DNA of 64,000 nucleotides from Citrobacter freundii ATCC 8090 = MTCC 1658 = NBRC 12681 (GTDB lineage Bacteria; Pseudomonadota; Gammaproteobacteria; Enterobacterales; Enterobacteriaceae), in NCBI RefSeq assembly GCF_011064845.1, contig NZ_CP049015.1:4712001-4776000 (forward strand), read 5' to 3'. The notes beneath the pieces are model-generated. The model was not told the origin of the DNA, did no database searches, and saw only the letters and a program-made list of their open reading frames with translations. This document shows, piece by piece, positions 13,460 through 23,205 of this stretch. Numbering within the stretch: position 1 is the stretch's first letter; each line of letters begins with the position of its first letter. Made by a program: the position numbers and the translations under genes.

Positions 13460-13593
13460 CTATATGCTCCCTTTACAGTGTTCTGACTACGATATACACC
13501 ACCAGAGATAAGATATAGTCGAAAAAACCCACAGATTCGATAGCTAATTCCTTTTATATTTTACGTTACAGAGATGTAGATCAAAATGATCAA

Positions 13594-13616
13594 CAAAAAG
13601 CCCTCCGTAGAGGGCT
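13594..13616 (-). terminator. rho-independent terminator of metF
   Basis: Read on the minus strand, AGCCCTC (13616-13610) pairs with GAGGGCT (13605-13599) around TACG, followed by TTTTG. It is 12 bp after the metF stop. Confidence 0.88.
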
Positions 13617-13627
13617 GGGGCATCTGT

Positions 13628-14518
<891 letters not shown>

Positions 14519-14556
14519 TTACCTCATCAATCTTTTGTCGTTATATGTTGTGTTGT

Positions 14557-14588
14557 GAACTGCTATACGTTTAGACGTCTAGATGTAA
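14557..14588. promoter_or_regulatory. met boxes (MetJ operator) of metF
   Basis: Tandem 8-bp boxes in register: GAACTGCT, ATACGTTT, AGACGTCT (perfect consensus, 14573-14580) and AGATGTAA. MetJ with S-adenosylmethionine binds adjacent boxes of the form AGACGTCT. The outer boxes are weak. Confidence 0.88.
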
Positions 14589-14672
14589 AAATGACGGAAA
14601 AGCATGCTGGCGTCAACACAAAAATCATCGCTAAAGGTGAGGAATACTCAGCCAACGTGAAAAAAATTCACA

Positions 14673-15581
14673 TCAGTCTGAATTGATGAGGGATTGCGCC
14701 ATGACCGTCTGCAGCCATGCTAATTTTTTTACGTTTTCAGGCAGCATCAGCAACCCCGTGCTAATACGCAATTCGGTATCGGTAAGCGGCAGGAATATCA
14801 CCCCCCGACGTTGGATAGCGGAAAAGGAGGCCGGAAGTAGGCTCAGACCTTCACCCTGCGCGATCCGCGCCAACAACACATCATGTTCCAGCGGTTCTTC
14901 AATACAGGCAGGAGAGTAACCAGCATGACTAAAAATATGTCGGGTGTAATCAAAAAAGGCGGGGTTACGTTCACGTTTGAACCAGAACAGTGGTCGGTGG
15001 CTCAGCGACATTAACGAGAGCGAAGGCAGCGCTGCCTCTGGCCAGAGCGCGGGTAAGGCGACGATCAACGATTCTTGCCAGCCGAGCGGCGTGACGCTAA
15101 GCCCCGAAGTCTCAAGCGGTAACGCCACCAGCGCGGCATCCAGCTTTCCACGACGCACCAGACGCGCGAGTTCAGGCGAACCATGACGGACAATATGTCG
15201 CTTCTGCACATGCGTAGTCAGCTGTGACTCAAGCGCCGCAAAAACGCCCTGTTCAAACGCCGTGCTTAACCCTAAGCGCAGAGATGGCTCCCTGATTTGC
15301 GTTAATTGACTCAACGCAGCATAGGTTTTGTCCTGGAGATCAAGCAACGGGCGTACCATTTCAAGTACGCGCTGGCCGTCCTCCGTCAGCGTTAATCCAC
15401 GGGTATGACGGACAAACAGCGTGACCCCCAGGCGCTCTTCAAGCTGGCGAATGTGGCGACTCAACGGCGGTTGCGACATAAACAAGCGCTGCGCAGCCCG
15501 GCTCATATTGTTCTCTTCCGCTACTACGGAAAAGTAACGCAGTAGACGAATATCCAGAGAGTGTAATGGCGATGTTGTCAT
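14673..15581 (-). CDS. LysR-family transcriptional regulator, divergent from a CMD-family gene
   Basis: A 302-residue LysR-type regulator. The N-terminal winged helix-turn-helix is clear (LRYFSVVAEENNMSRAAQRL, then SQPPLSRHIRQLEERLG), followed by an effector-binding domain from about residue 95. It is transcribed away from the small gene at 15671 with 89 bp between the starts, the usual arrangement for a LysR regulator and its target. The start codon at 15581 overlaps an ATACC-N5-GGTAT dyad, so the gene may repress itself. The gene is absent from this position in E. coli K-12. The effector is unknown; I would not assign a name. Confidence 0.92.
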   Translation of the reverse strand: MTTSPLHSLDIRLLRYFSVVAEENNMSRAAQRLFMSQPPLSRHIRQLEERLGVTLFVRHTRGLTLTEDGQRVLEMVRPLLDLQDKTYAALSQLTQIREPSLRLGLSTAFEQGVFAALESQLTTHVQKRHIVRHGSPELARLVRRGKLDAALVALPLETSGLSVTPLGWQESLIVALPALWPEAALPSLSLMSLSHRPLFWFKRERNPAFFDYTRHIFSHAGYSPACIEEPLEHDVLLARIAQGEGLSLLPASFSAIQRRGVIFLPLTDTELRISTGLLMLPENVKKLAWLQTVMAQSLINSD

Positions 15582-15608
15582 ACCGAAAAGGTATCACGGA
15601 AACGGTAT
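15580..15608. promoter_or_regulatory. GGTAT repeat cluster, candidate LysR-type operator
   Basis: ATACC (15580-15584), GGTAT (15590-15594) and GGTAT (15604-15608) lie in the divergent promoter. The first two form a dyad with a 5-base centre, and the third repeats one arm 14 bp later. A LysR regulator bound here would cover its own start codon and lie upstream of the small gene. The assignment is inference from position and symmetry. Confidence 0.45.
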
Positions 15609-15670
15609 TATCCAAATCATTCTACACCCCCTATTCTCTCGCCATACGCCACACCTACGAGGGAAAAATC

Positions 15671-16048
15671 ATGGAATCAGAACGTTTTATTACCGGCCAG
15701 AAAATGCTGCAACAGGTAGATGGCAAAGGGGGAGAGGCCGTCGTTGAGAGCCTGAAGGATATCGCGCCGGATTTTGCCCGCTACCTGCTGGAATTTCCGT
15801 TTGGCGACATCTATACACGTCCAGGTCTGGACCTGCGCAGCCGAGAAATTGCCACTGTCGCCGCGTTAACAGCAATGGGCAATGCCGCCCCGCAGTTGAA
15901 AGTGCATATTGGCGCGGCATTACACGTTGGTTTAACGCAGGATGAGATCGTTGAAGTGATTATGCAGATGGCCGTATATGCCGGCTTCCCTGCCGCACTC
16001 AATGGTTTGTTCGCCGCGAAAGAGGTGTTTGCCTCTCACAGAGGCTAA
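15671..16048 (+). CDS. carboxymuconolactone decarboxylase (CMD/AhpD-like) family protein
   Basis: A 125-residue, all-helical CMD-family protein. The core (residues 55-115) shows SREIATVAALTAMGNAAPQL, KVHIGAALHVGLT and QMAVYAGFPAALNGL, the pattern of this family. It lacks the CxxC pair of AhpD-type peroxidases, so a redox role like AhpD is unlikely; the substrate is unknown. The ATG at 15671 has GAGGGA at 15659-15664 with good spacing. A longer reading frame from 15566 would overlap the lysR start and was rejected. It is probably controlled by the divergent LysR regulator. Confidence 0.9.
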   Translation: MESERFITGQKMLQQVDGKGGEAVVESLKDIAPDFARYLLEFPFGDIYTRPGLDLRSREIATVAALTAMGNAAPQLKVHIGAALHVGLTQDEIVEVIMQMAVYAGFPAALNGLFAAKEVFASHRG

Positions 16049-16053
16049 AACAA

Positions 16054-16080
16054 CAGGCCAGCGGATTGTCTGCTGGCCTG
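16054..16080. terminator. inverted repeat between the convergent CMD-family and nucleotidase genes
   Basis: CAGGCCAGC (16054-16062) and GCTGGCCTG (16072-16080) pair perfectly with a 9-base loop. On the minus strand it is followed by TTGTTTTAG, a modest T-rich tail, so it may end the nucleotidase message and partly the other. Confidence 0.65.
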
Positions 16081-16086
16081 AGCTCA

Positions 16087-17643
16087 CTATGGTTTCACAT
16101 CTGCCACACGCATGCCTTTAAGCTGCTCATCCGTCAGCGTATTTCCCGCCTTGAAATAGTCAACGACAGCATTAGAGACATAGTAACCTCCGGAGGTATT
16201 TCGCGCTTTTCCTTCGGCAAATGCCGTAAAACCATCACCGCCGTCTGCCAGGAAGCTATTGGTAGCTATGTGATAAACTGTGGCATCCTCAATCGGTTTA
16301 CCGTTTAACGTTAGTACGGTGACGCGCTGACCGACTGGTTTACTGCTGTCATACTTCATCTCCAGTCCTTTGGACACCTGCAATACACCGTTGCTTAAAC
16401 CCGCGCCGTGCTCCATCAGGCTACGCAACTGTTTACCGGTGAGATCCATTGTTGCCAGCTCGTTGGGGAACGGGAAGGTGCTAATGACTGCACCCATCGT
16501 GATAGCACCGGCTGGGATTTCATTACGGATACCGCCCGAATTAGTGAGCGCTAATTGAGTATCTTTACCTGCCGCCACCAGCAACGCATCCGCCGCCAGA
16601 TTGCCCAACGAAGAAGATTCACCGTAAGCACGCGTCAGCTCAACCGGAGAGTTTGCAACCGTCTGTTGTACCACTTTATCGAGCTTTTTATTCCAGCCAT
16701 CGATGACCTGTTTCGTCTGCGGGTCTGGCTGCCACTCATCAGCATAAATGGTCTTCAGCTCGAAGTTCTTCACGGTAAATTGATGCGGTTTCTGCTGGTA
16801 ATCCAGTACCAGTTTACCCACATCAATACCGCCGCTGTCGGTGGAAAGAATCAGGGTGTTACCGACTTTAATCGGCTCCGGCGTGCCCACATGCGCATGG
16901 CCGGTGATCAGGATATCCAGCCCCTTTACCTGACCTGCGGTCTGGATGTCTTTATCCAATGCACGGCGTACATCGGTGCCACCCAGACTGGACTGACGCG
17001 CTGGCGTGCCTTCATGGATTAGCGCCACAGTGAGATCCACTTTTCCTTTAAGCTCATCGATATAGCGTTGCAACCACTTCACTTCATCCCGCGCTTCAAT
17101 ACCGACACGTGTCGCAGCAGAAACCGTATCATCAAAAGCAAACACGCCGTGCAGGCCAATCACACCAATCTTCACGCCATCTTTTTCAATAATGGTGTAA
17201 GGCTTATCCCAGAACATTTTGCTGCTGTTCTGATAAAAGATATTACCCTGCACGATGGGGAATTTCGCCTGACTCAGTTGTAGTAGCGTGTTATCCCAAC
17301 CGTGATCGAATTCATGATTACCCATGGTGACAGCATCAAAATTCATGGTGTTCATGATATCGATAATCGCCTTACCCTTGGTCAGGCTGCTGATATACGG
17401 CCCGGTAAAATAATCACCGGCATCAAAAAACCAGGTGGCGCTATTTTTCGTTTTTTCCTGCTTCACCATCGTCGTGATATTAGCCCAACCACCAATATCA
17501 CGCGTGCCATTAGCAATCCATGGGACTTTATAAGGTTCAACGTGGGCGTGAAGATCGTTGGTATAGATAATCGTGACATCTTTGGCACTCGCCCAAAGCG
17601 GCAACGATACCAGAACACCAACAGCAAGCATTTTTAACTTCAT
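16087..17643 (-). CDS. periplasmic bifunctional metallophosphatase/5'-nucleotidase
   Basis: A 518-residue UshA/CpdB-type enzyme, expected to hydrolyse nucleotides or nucleotide-sugars in the periplasm. A signal peptide ([20 protein letters not shown]) precedes [16 protein letters not shown]. The metallophosphoesterase half has [24 protein letters not shown] and ITGHAHVG, covering the di-metal ligands. The C-terminal substrate half has [14 protein letters not shown] and GGDGFTAF. The ATG at 17643 has AAGGG seven bases upstream; a TTG two codons earlier is less likely. It is distinct from housekeeping UshA and sits in the metF-metL insert. I recall a similar gene at this place in Salmonella but cannot confirm it here. 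Confidence 0.93.
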   Translation of the reverse strand: MKLKMLAVGVLVSLPLWASAKDVTIIYTNDLHAHVEPYKVPWIANGTRDIGGWANITTMVKQEKTKNSATWFFDAGDYFTGPYISSLTKGKAIIDIMNTMNFDAVTMGNHEFDHGWDNTLLQLSQAKFPIVQGNIFYQNSSKMFWDKPYTIIEKDGVKIGVIGLHGVFAFDDTVSAATRVGIEARDEVKWLQRYIDELKGKVDLTVALIHEGTPARQSSLGGTDVRRALDKDIQTAGQVKGLDILITGHAHVGTPEPIKVGNTLILSTDSGGIDVGKLVLDYQQKPHQFTVKNFELKTIYADEWQPDPQTKQVIDGWNKKLDKVVQQTVANSPVELTRAYGESSSLGNLAADALLVAAGKDTQLALTNSGGIRNEIPAGAITMGAVISTFPFPNELATMDLTGKQLRSLMEHGAGLSNGVLQVSKGLEMKYDSSKPVGQRVTVLTLNGKPIEDATVYHIATNSFLADGGDGFTAFAEGKARNTSGGYYVSNAVVDYFKAGNTLTDEQLKGMRVADVKP

Positions 17644-17776
17644 AATCAATCCCTTTCAGTCATATAAAGAATCGCTACGTTACGTTCTGAAAGGTTTTTT
17701 TATGTGAGAAAACTCACATCCACTGGTGATAGTCGCGGGTCAAAATCAACGACCATTAAAAATCGTTGGTAATACG

Positions 17777-18940
17777 ATGACGTCACTGTTCACCATCAAT
17801 TGCTGTAAGTCCTTCGGCTGTAAAAATCTGGGGCTGGCGAGCTCACCAGATTACAGCTGGCCCGAGTATCGGTTGGGTTATGCTGCGCTGCATTGCCGGG
17901 CATGCGGCAGCTATCCCCCGCTGTTTAATGAGGAACAGTTTGGTGGGTGGTTGTCAGCATATTTAACGGATTTTGCCGCCCAAAGCGGTCATTTTTGCCC
18001 ACGATGTTATCAGCGGGAAACCATCCTCTATGGGCATAATCCTCAGGGCAGCCAACGCGTTCAGTGCCGGAGCTGCAAACATGTCTGGACACCAAAGCAG
18101 CAGCCGCTCACCACCATTGTTCCACCAGAACAAATAGCGACGGTTCCCTTAATCGTCCCTTTTCAGGGAGCCTGCACCGACCAGAAACTTTATGTATTAC
18201 TCAGTTTTGACGCTATTCGCGGCAATATTTTGCATATTTCCAGTAATTTCACGCCCCATCTCGTAGGGGATACATTACGATACCGCTGGCGTAACAACGT
18301 TGAACCCGCGGTCATTCATGACAATGTCGTTGAACGAGTAAGACAGAGGGAAACCCTGTTTTTACGCCGCAGCCAGTTTGATGAAATCCAGTACGGCAGT
18401 GCCATGCTCAAACGAAATGCCAATGGCGCAGTTTTACGCCCGGTCATTACCACGCACGGACATTTCCGCATACTGAGCCATCTCTGGCCTGAGGTAAAAA
18501 CGCACATTATTGCCCACGAATGTTTTCTGCGCGGCGCGGCGATTACCGCATGGGCGCAGCAATATCGCGATCATCACGCTTCGCTTTGGTTTATTGATGA
18601 AGAGATCAATAGCGATAAGTGCACACTGCCCTGGCGATTGCTGGGTAAAACCTGGCAGGGGTGGTGGCAAAACCAGTGGCAAATTTGGCAACAAGGCGAC
18701 ACACGCAAAATGGTGTGTCTGTTAACGGAGGGTCAGGTTGAAAAAGGGGCGTCAATCACACTGGCGGCAGGCCACCATTTTCTCGTCTGGTTACAGCAGC
18801 AGGCGGAGTTTCGGGATAGCGCCCGTTACTCGGCTCATTCGGTGTTTCAGACGATAAGGACGCTGGCAGATAAATACAACGCCTTGAATTTGCCCGGTGG
18901 CGCTACCGCTTACCGGGCCTACGGTTCATGCCATATGTAG
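17777..18940 (+). CDS. zinc-ribbon protein of unknown function with a REP-derived tail
   Basis: I do not recognise a named function. The 387 residues start at the ATG at 17777, chosen because the cysteine-rich region begins at once; an upstream start at 17726 adds 17 unconvincing residues. Two likely zinc ribbons are visible: C10-x4-C15 with C40-x2-C43, and C74-x2-C77 with C97-x2-C100. The second (FCPRCYQRE, RVQCRSCKHVW) resembles the ribbon of IS1 InsA-type proteins. The remainder (residues 130-370) has YVLLSFDAIRGNILHISS and SLWFIDEEINSDK, which could be an RNase H-like fold, but this is speculative. The last 16 residues (LPGGATAYRAYGSCHM) and the TAG stop are encoded by a BIME, so the original C-terminus has probably been replaced. 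Confidence 0.8.
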   Translation: MTSLFTINCCKSFGCKNLGLASSPDYSWPEYRLGYAALHCRACGSYPPLFNEEQFGGWLSAYLTDFAAQSGHFCPRCYQRETILYGHNPQGSQRVQCRSCKHVWTPKQQPLTTIVPPEQIATVPLIVPFQGACTDQKLYVLLSFDAIRGNILHISSNFTPHLVGDTLRYRWRNNVEPAVIHDNVVERVRQRETLFLRRSQFDEIQYGSAMLKRNANGAVLRPVITTHGHFRILSHLWPEVKTHIIAHECFLRGAAITAWAQQYRDHHASLWFIDEEINSDKCTLPWRLLGKTWQGWWQNQWQIWQQGDTRKMVCLLTEGQVEKGASITLAAGHHFLVWLQQQAEFRDSARYSAHSVFQTIRTLADKYNALNLPGGATAYRAYGSCHM

Positions 18941-18967
18941 GCCGGATAAGCGTAAGCGCCATCCGGC
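18890..18967. repeat. BIME overlapping the end of the zinc-ribbon gene, before metL
   Basis: TTGCCCGGTGGCGCTACCGC with CTTACCGGGCCTACG is one REP; GTAGGCCGGATAAGCG with CGCCATCCGGCA is the other. The first lies wholly inside the reading frame ending at 18940, and the TAG of the second supplies the stop codon. Confidence 0.93.
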
Positions 18968-18975
18968 AACACAAA

Positions 18976-21408
18976 CTACAGCAACTGCGCCAAACGGTTG
19001 ATGTCAGACTGAATCGCCCCTGCGGTAACGTCACGGCCCGCGCCCGGTCCACGGATCACCAGCGGGTTATCGCGATACCAGCGGCTCTCTATGGCGAATA
19101 CGTTATCGCACGGCAACAGCGCCGCCAGCGGGTGTTCAGGGCGAACCGCTTCAACACCAACGCGAGCTTTGCCGTTAGCATCAAAACGCGCCACATAGCG
19201 CAGCACCAGCCCCATTTCACGCGCCGCTTCCAGACGCTGCACCATCTGCTCGTTCAGCTCATCGCCATTCTCAAAGAAATGGTCAATAGAGCCTTCTTCA
19301 CAATGCGCAGGCACCAGCGATTCCACGCGAACCTGGTCCGGTTCGATGTCGTAACCCGCTTCACGCGCCAGAATCACCAGCTTACGCATCACATCTTTGC
19401 CGGAAAGATCTACGCGCGGATCGGGTTCAGTCAGACCCTGTTGCCATGCCTGATCCACCAGATCGGTGAATGGGACCGTGCCATCAAATTGCAGGAACAA
19501 CCACGACAACGTGCCGGAGAAGATCCCGCTGATCGACAAAATGGTATCGCCACTATCAATCAGATCGCGCACGGTATGGTTGATCGGCAAACCTGCACCC
19601 ACGGTGGCGTTATATAACCAGTGGCGACCCGTTTTTTCGAAAGCGTCATGAATCTGGCGGTAATTATTACTGCTGCTCGCCCCGGCCAGTTTGTTGGCGC
19701 TGATGACGTGGAAACCATGGCTGGCAAAATCCAGATACTGATCCGCCAGTTGCTCGCTCGCGGTCACATCCAGCACCACTAAATCATCATACGGGTGAGC
19801 ACGCATCCACAGGAATAGAGACTCTTCATCCTGCTCTACCGCCTCGTCATCAAAGAAAGCTAACGCGCGGCTGGCATCCAGTCCTTCGTAATTCAGCAGG
19901 CTACGACGGCTATCAACCACACCCGCCAGCACAAACTCTAATCCGGTACGCGCCGAGAGCGTGCTCTGCTCGCGAGCGAACAGCTCCAGCCAGCGCGACC
20001 CAATGTTACCTTTGCCGAACAACACCAGACCAATGCGTTTTTCAGCACGGAAGATTGACTGATGCAGACCCTGAATCAGGCTCTCCGTTGGCCCAGTACG
20101 CAGTACCGCGACCAGGCTGATTCCCTCTTCCGACTGCCAGGTGAATTCAACCGGCTGACCTTTCAACTGTTGCCAGAAACGGTGGCAGTGCAGCGGATTA
20201 CGGGTGACGCCCGCCCCGACCATCGCCACCAGCGCCAGCCCCTGGCGCAGACGCAGCTCGCCTGGCAGGCCAGCTTCATCCAGAATTTTCAGCGCGCTGT
20301 CAGCGACTTCGGAGGTGTAGCAAAATTGCAATAGCTGGCGGTCAGGATGCACGCCCACTGCCAGCGGACGCACCTGGCTACGTTTTAAAACCTGGTCAAT
20401 CTCTTTATAAGCCAGCTTAAAATCCTGGCCAGTCGGAACCAGAAACTCAATCAGGCAGACGTCATCATGACTGGTCACAATACGCGCCCCGGTACCGGAG
20501 GCCAGTACTCGCTCAATACGCGTTGAACCCTGCTCTGGGGTATAGCTACAGCGCAACTGGAGATCGATATCGCTACCGGAAACCGGCTGTAAGGTACGGG
20601 CATGGAGAACCGGTGCCGCCAGACGCGCCAGCTCGCTGGCTTCATCCAGACGCAACAGCGGCAGCAAACAGGCGTCTTTTACTTTACGCGGATCCGCGCT
20701 GTAAACCCCGGCGACATCGCTCCAGATGGTTACTCGGGAAACGCCCGCCAACGCACCAACCTGCGTCGCCGAGTAGTCAGAACCGTTACGCCCCAGTAGC
20801 ACTGTTTCACCGGCATTGCTGCGGCTAATAAAGCCGGTAACCACCAGGCGTTTACCCGGATGCTGCGCCAACAGTTGCTGCAGTAATGGGTAAGAAAGAC
20901 CTTCATCTACCTGCGGCTGGGCACCGCGTTCAGCACGTAAAAAATCGCGCGCATCCAGCCAGGCTGACTCCAGCCCCTGTTGATTAAGGACGGCAGACAT
21001 CAAACGCGCGGACCATACCTCACCATGCCCAACAACCTCAGCATAGACGGCATCGTTCACGCCGCTGTCGAGTAACCCAGCCAGGCGTTCCAGATCGTGA
21101 ATAAACGCGCCAATCAGTCCATCCGCCACCTCGGGAGGTAACAAACCGCTGATAAGCTCACTTTGATAGCGACGTAACGCCTGTTGAACCTGATGCGCAG
21201 AAAGGCGATCGGTCTGGCTTAATTTCAGCCAGCTAATCAACTGGTTAGTGGTACTGCCTGCGGCTGAAACAACCATCATGTCATCAGGCTGCGAGTAATC
21301 CGCCATAATGCCTGCGACACGCAGATAACATTTCACGTCTGCCAGACTACTACCACCAAATTTGTGCAGTTGACGACCCTTCGCCCCTGCCTGCGCAATC
21401 ACACTCAT
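18976..21408 (-). CDS. metL: bifunctional aspartokinase II/homoserine dehydrogenase II
   Basis: Fused enzyme carrying out the first and third steps of the aspartate family pathway leading to homoserine and methionine. The 810 residues match E. coli MetL. The N-terminal kinase begins LHKFGGSSLADVKC, with LVVTGFISRSNAG and LLGRNGSDYSA. The C-terminal dehydrogenase starts with the NAD(P) loop LVLFGKGNIGSRWLELF (residues about 450-470), and ISANKLAG and SGTLSWLF follow. It starts 2 bp after metB; the GGGG of its ribosome-binding site lies at the end of metB, implying translational coupling. Confidence 0.98.
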   Translation of the reverse strand: MSVIAQAGAKGRQLHKFGGSSLADVKCYLRVAGIMADYSQPDDMMVVSAAGSTTNQLISWLKLSQTDRLSAHQVQQALRRYQSELISGLLPPEVADGLIGAFIHDLERLAGLLDSGVNDAVYAEVVGHGEVWSARLMSAVLNQQGLESAWLDARDFLRAERGAQPQVDEGLSYPLLQQLLAQHPGKRLVVTGFISRSNAGETVLLGRNGSDYSATQVGALAGVSRVTIWSDVAGVYSADPRKVKDACLLPLLRLDEASELARLAAPVLHARTLQPVSGSDIDLQLRCSYTPEQGSTRIERVLASGTGARIVTSHDDVCLIEFLVPTGQDFKLAYKEIDQVLKRSQVRPLAVGVHPDRQLLQFCYTSEVADSALKILDEAGLPGELRLRQGLALVAMVGAGVTRNPLHCHRFWQQLKGQPVEFTWQSEEGISLVAVLRTGPTESLIQGLHQSIFRAEKRIGLVLFGKGNIGSRWLELFAREQSTLSARTGLEFVLAGVVDSRRSLLNYEGLDASRALAFFDDEAVEQDEESLFLWMRAHPYDDLVVLDVTASEQLADQYLDFASHGFHVISANKLAGASSSNNYRQIHDAFEKTGRHWLYNATVGAGLPINHTVRDLIDSGDTILSISGIFSGTLSWLFLQFDGTVPFTDLVDQAWQQGLTEPDPRVDLSGKDVMRKLVILAREAGYDIEPDQVRVESLVPAHCEEGSIDHFFENGDELNEQMVQRLEAAREMGLVLRYVARFDANGKARVGVEAVRPEHPLAALLPCDNVFAIESRWYRDNPLVIRGPGAGRDVTAGAIQSDINRLAQLL

Positions 21409-21410
21409 GT

Positions 21411-22571
21411 TTACCCCTTGTTTGCAGCCCGGAAGCCATTTTCCAGGTCGGCAATTAAATCTTCGCCATCTTCAATACCGGTGGAGATACGCAGCAGCGT
21501 TTCGGAAATTCCGGCAGCAGCACGCGCTTCTGGTGCCATGCCCGCGTGTGTCATAGTTGCGGCGTGGGAGATCAGACTTTCAACGCCCCCTAACGATTCC
21601 GCCAGCGTAAACAATGACAACCCGCCGAGGAAACGGCGCAGCGTTTGCTCATCGCCATCCAGTTCAAAACTTAACATCGCGCCAAAGCCTTTTTGCTGAC
21701 GCGCAGCAATCTCATGGCCCTGATTATCCGGCAATGACGGGTGATACAATTTTTTCACCAGCGGCTGAGTTTGCAGATAATCGACTATCGCCTGAGCATT
21801 ACGTTGCGCCACCTCCATACGAGGAGACAAAGTACGCAGGCCGCGCAACAGCAGATAACTATCAAACGCGCCGCCGGTCACACCAATATTATTCGCCCAC
21901 CATGCCAGTTCAGTGACCGTTTCCGGATCTTTGGCTATAACCACACCAGCCACCACGTCTGAGTGACCGTTTAAATATTTCGTGCATGAATGCAACACCA
22001 GATCGGCGCCTAATGCCAGTGGATTTTGCAGTGCCGGGCTTAAAAAAGTGTTGTCGACCACGCTGACCGCGCCAGCTTCACGCGCCAACTGGCAGATTTT
22101 CGCAATATCCACCACGCGCAGCAGCGGGTTGCTTGGGCTTTCTACCAGCACCAGCTTCGGTTTTTCCGCCAATGCAGCCTGCAATGCCTGCTCATCTCCT
22201 TGATCGACAAACAGGACGCGGTAACAGCCACGCTTTGCCAGACTGTCAAACAGTCGGTAGCTCCCGCCGTAGCAGTCGTGCGGTGCAACCAACAGATCGC
22301 CAGGCTTAAGGAAGACAGTGGTCACCAAATGAATCGCCGACATACCGGTATTAGTCAGTACCGCTCCGGCCCCTCCTTCCAGTTCAGCCAGCGCACGTTG
22401 AACGACATCACGCGTTGGGTTGCCGCGACGCGAATAGTCATGAGCACGAGGTTCATTAAATCCGGTAAAGTTATAGGTGCTGGAGAGGTGAATCGGCGGG
22501 ACAACGCAACCGTACTGTTCGTCGTCATTTAACCCGCTACGCACTGCGATGGTGGCCTGTTTACGCGTCAT
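21411..22571 (-). CDS. metB: cystathionine gamma-synthase
   Basis: PLP enzyme that condenses O-succinylhomoserine with cysteine to form cystathionine, part of methionine synthesis. The 386 residues are full length. The PLP lysine lies in LVLHSCTKYLNGHSDVVAG, the phosphate-binding turn in TNTGMSAIHLV, and YSRRGNPTRDVVQ is the family segment near residue 50. It is the first gene of metBL, divergent from metJ. Five tandem met boxes in the intergenic region show MetJ control. Confidence 0.98.
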   Translation of the reverse strand: MTRKQATIAVRSGLNDDEQYGCVVPPIHLSSTYNFTGFNEPRAHDYSRRGNPTRDVVQRALAELEGGAGAVLTNTGMSAIHLVTTVFLKPGDLLVAPHDCYGGSYRLFDSLAKRGCYRVLFVDQGDEQALQAALAEKPKLVLVESPSNPLLRVVDIAKICQLAREAGAVSVVDNTFLSPALQNPLALGADLVLHSCTKYLNGHSDVVAGVVIAKDPETVTELAWWANNIGVTGGAFDSYLLLRGLRTLSPRMEVAQRNAQAIVDYLQTQPLVKKLYHPSLPDNQGHEIAARQQKGFGAMLSFELDGDEQTLRRFLGGLSLFTLAESLGGVESLISHAATMTHAGMAPEARAAAGISETLLRISTGIEDGEDLIADLENGFRAANKG

Positions 22572-22632
22572 ATTGAGAAGATCCTGGCTGAGTCGGTGAA
22601 AAGTCAGGCACCAGAGTAATCATTGTTACTAT

Positions 22633-22672
22633 AGCCGTCAATACATCTGGACATCTAAACTTCTTTGCGTAT
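22633..22672. promoter_or_regulatory. five tandem met boxes between metB and metJ
   Basis: Contiguous 8-mers in one register: AGCCGTCA, ATACATCT, GGACATCT, AAACTTCT, TTGCGTAT, each sharing positions with AGACGTCT. The position between metB and metJ matches the E. coli operator, so MetJ should repress both metBL and its own gene. Confidence 0.88.
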
Positions 22673-22835
22673 AGATTGAGCAAACTGGAAATAGCCGTTA
22701 AAATTATATGCATTAGCGTACATCTGCGTCGGCTACTTCGTGTCAGGGCCGCGCCACTACGATAAACTACGCGCAATTATGGTCCGGGCTCAGGTTCTGG
22801 CCTCAATATTAATGACAAAGAGGATTAGGTATCTC

Positions 22836-23153
22836 ATGGCTGAATGGAGCGGCGAATATATCAGCCCATACGCTGAGCACGGTAAGAAGAGTGAGCAAGT
22901 CAAAAAAATTACGGTTTCCATTCCTCTGAAGGTGTTAAAAATCCTTACCGATGAACGCACGCGTCGTCAGGTGAACAACCTGCGCCACGCCACCAACAGT
23001 GAACTGCTGTGTGAAGCGTTTCTGCATGCTTTTACCGGGCAACCATTACCCAACGATGAAGACCTGCGTAAAGAGCGCAGTGATGAAATCCCGGAAGAAG
23101 CAAAGGTAATCATGCGTGAACTGGGTATCAACCCGGAAACGTGGGAATACTGA
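22836..23153 (+). CDS. metJ: methionine regulon repressor MetJ
   Basis: Ribbon-helix-helix repressor that uses S-adenosylmethionine as corepressor. The ATG at 22836 gives 105 residues, the E. coli length, starting [16 protein letters not shown]. The DNA-contacting beta strand is in [20 protein letters not shown], and the helices follow in [26 protein letters not shown] is upstream at about 22819-22825. An in-frame ATG at 22740 was rejected because the added 32 residues have no family counterpart. It is divergent from metBL over the met boxes. Confidence 0.98.
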   Translation: MAEWSGEYISPYAEHGKKSEQVKKITVSIPLKVLKILTDERTRRQVNNLRHATNSELLCEAFLHAFTGQPLPNDEDLRKERSDEIPEEAKVIMRELGINPETWEY

Positions 23154-23170
23154 TTGTTAGAACAGATGAG

Positions 23171-23192
23171 AAAAGGCGGGATTACTCCCGCC
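23171..23192 (-). terminator. terminator of the KdgM-porin/transporter operon
   Basis: On the minus strand GGCGGG and CCCGCC form a 6-bp stem around AGTAAT, followed by TTTT (23174-23171). It is 14 bp after the transporter stop and may act weakly for metJ from the other side. Confidence 0.7.
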
Positions 23193-23205
23193 GATTCTCG
23201 CTATG

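Noticed and set aside
13475..13560. OxyR site upstream of katG
   Set aside because: Two ATAG elements are present, but the four-part ATAG-N7-CTAT spacing is not met; OxyR control is likely from the family but I cannot show the site.
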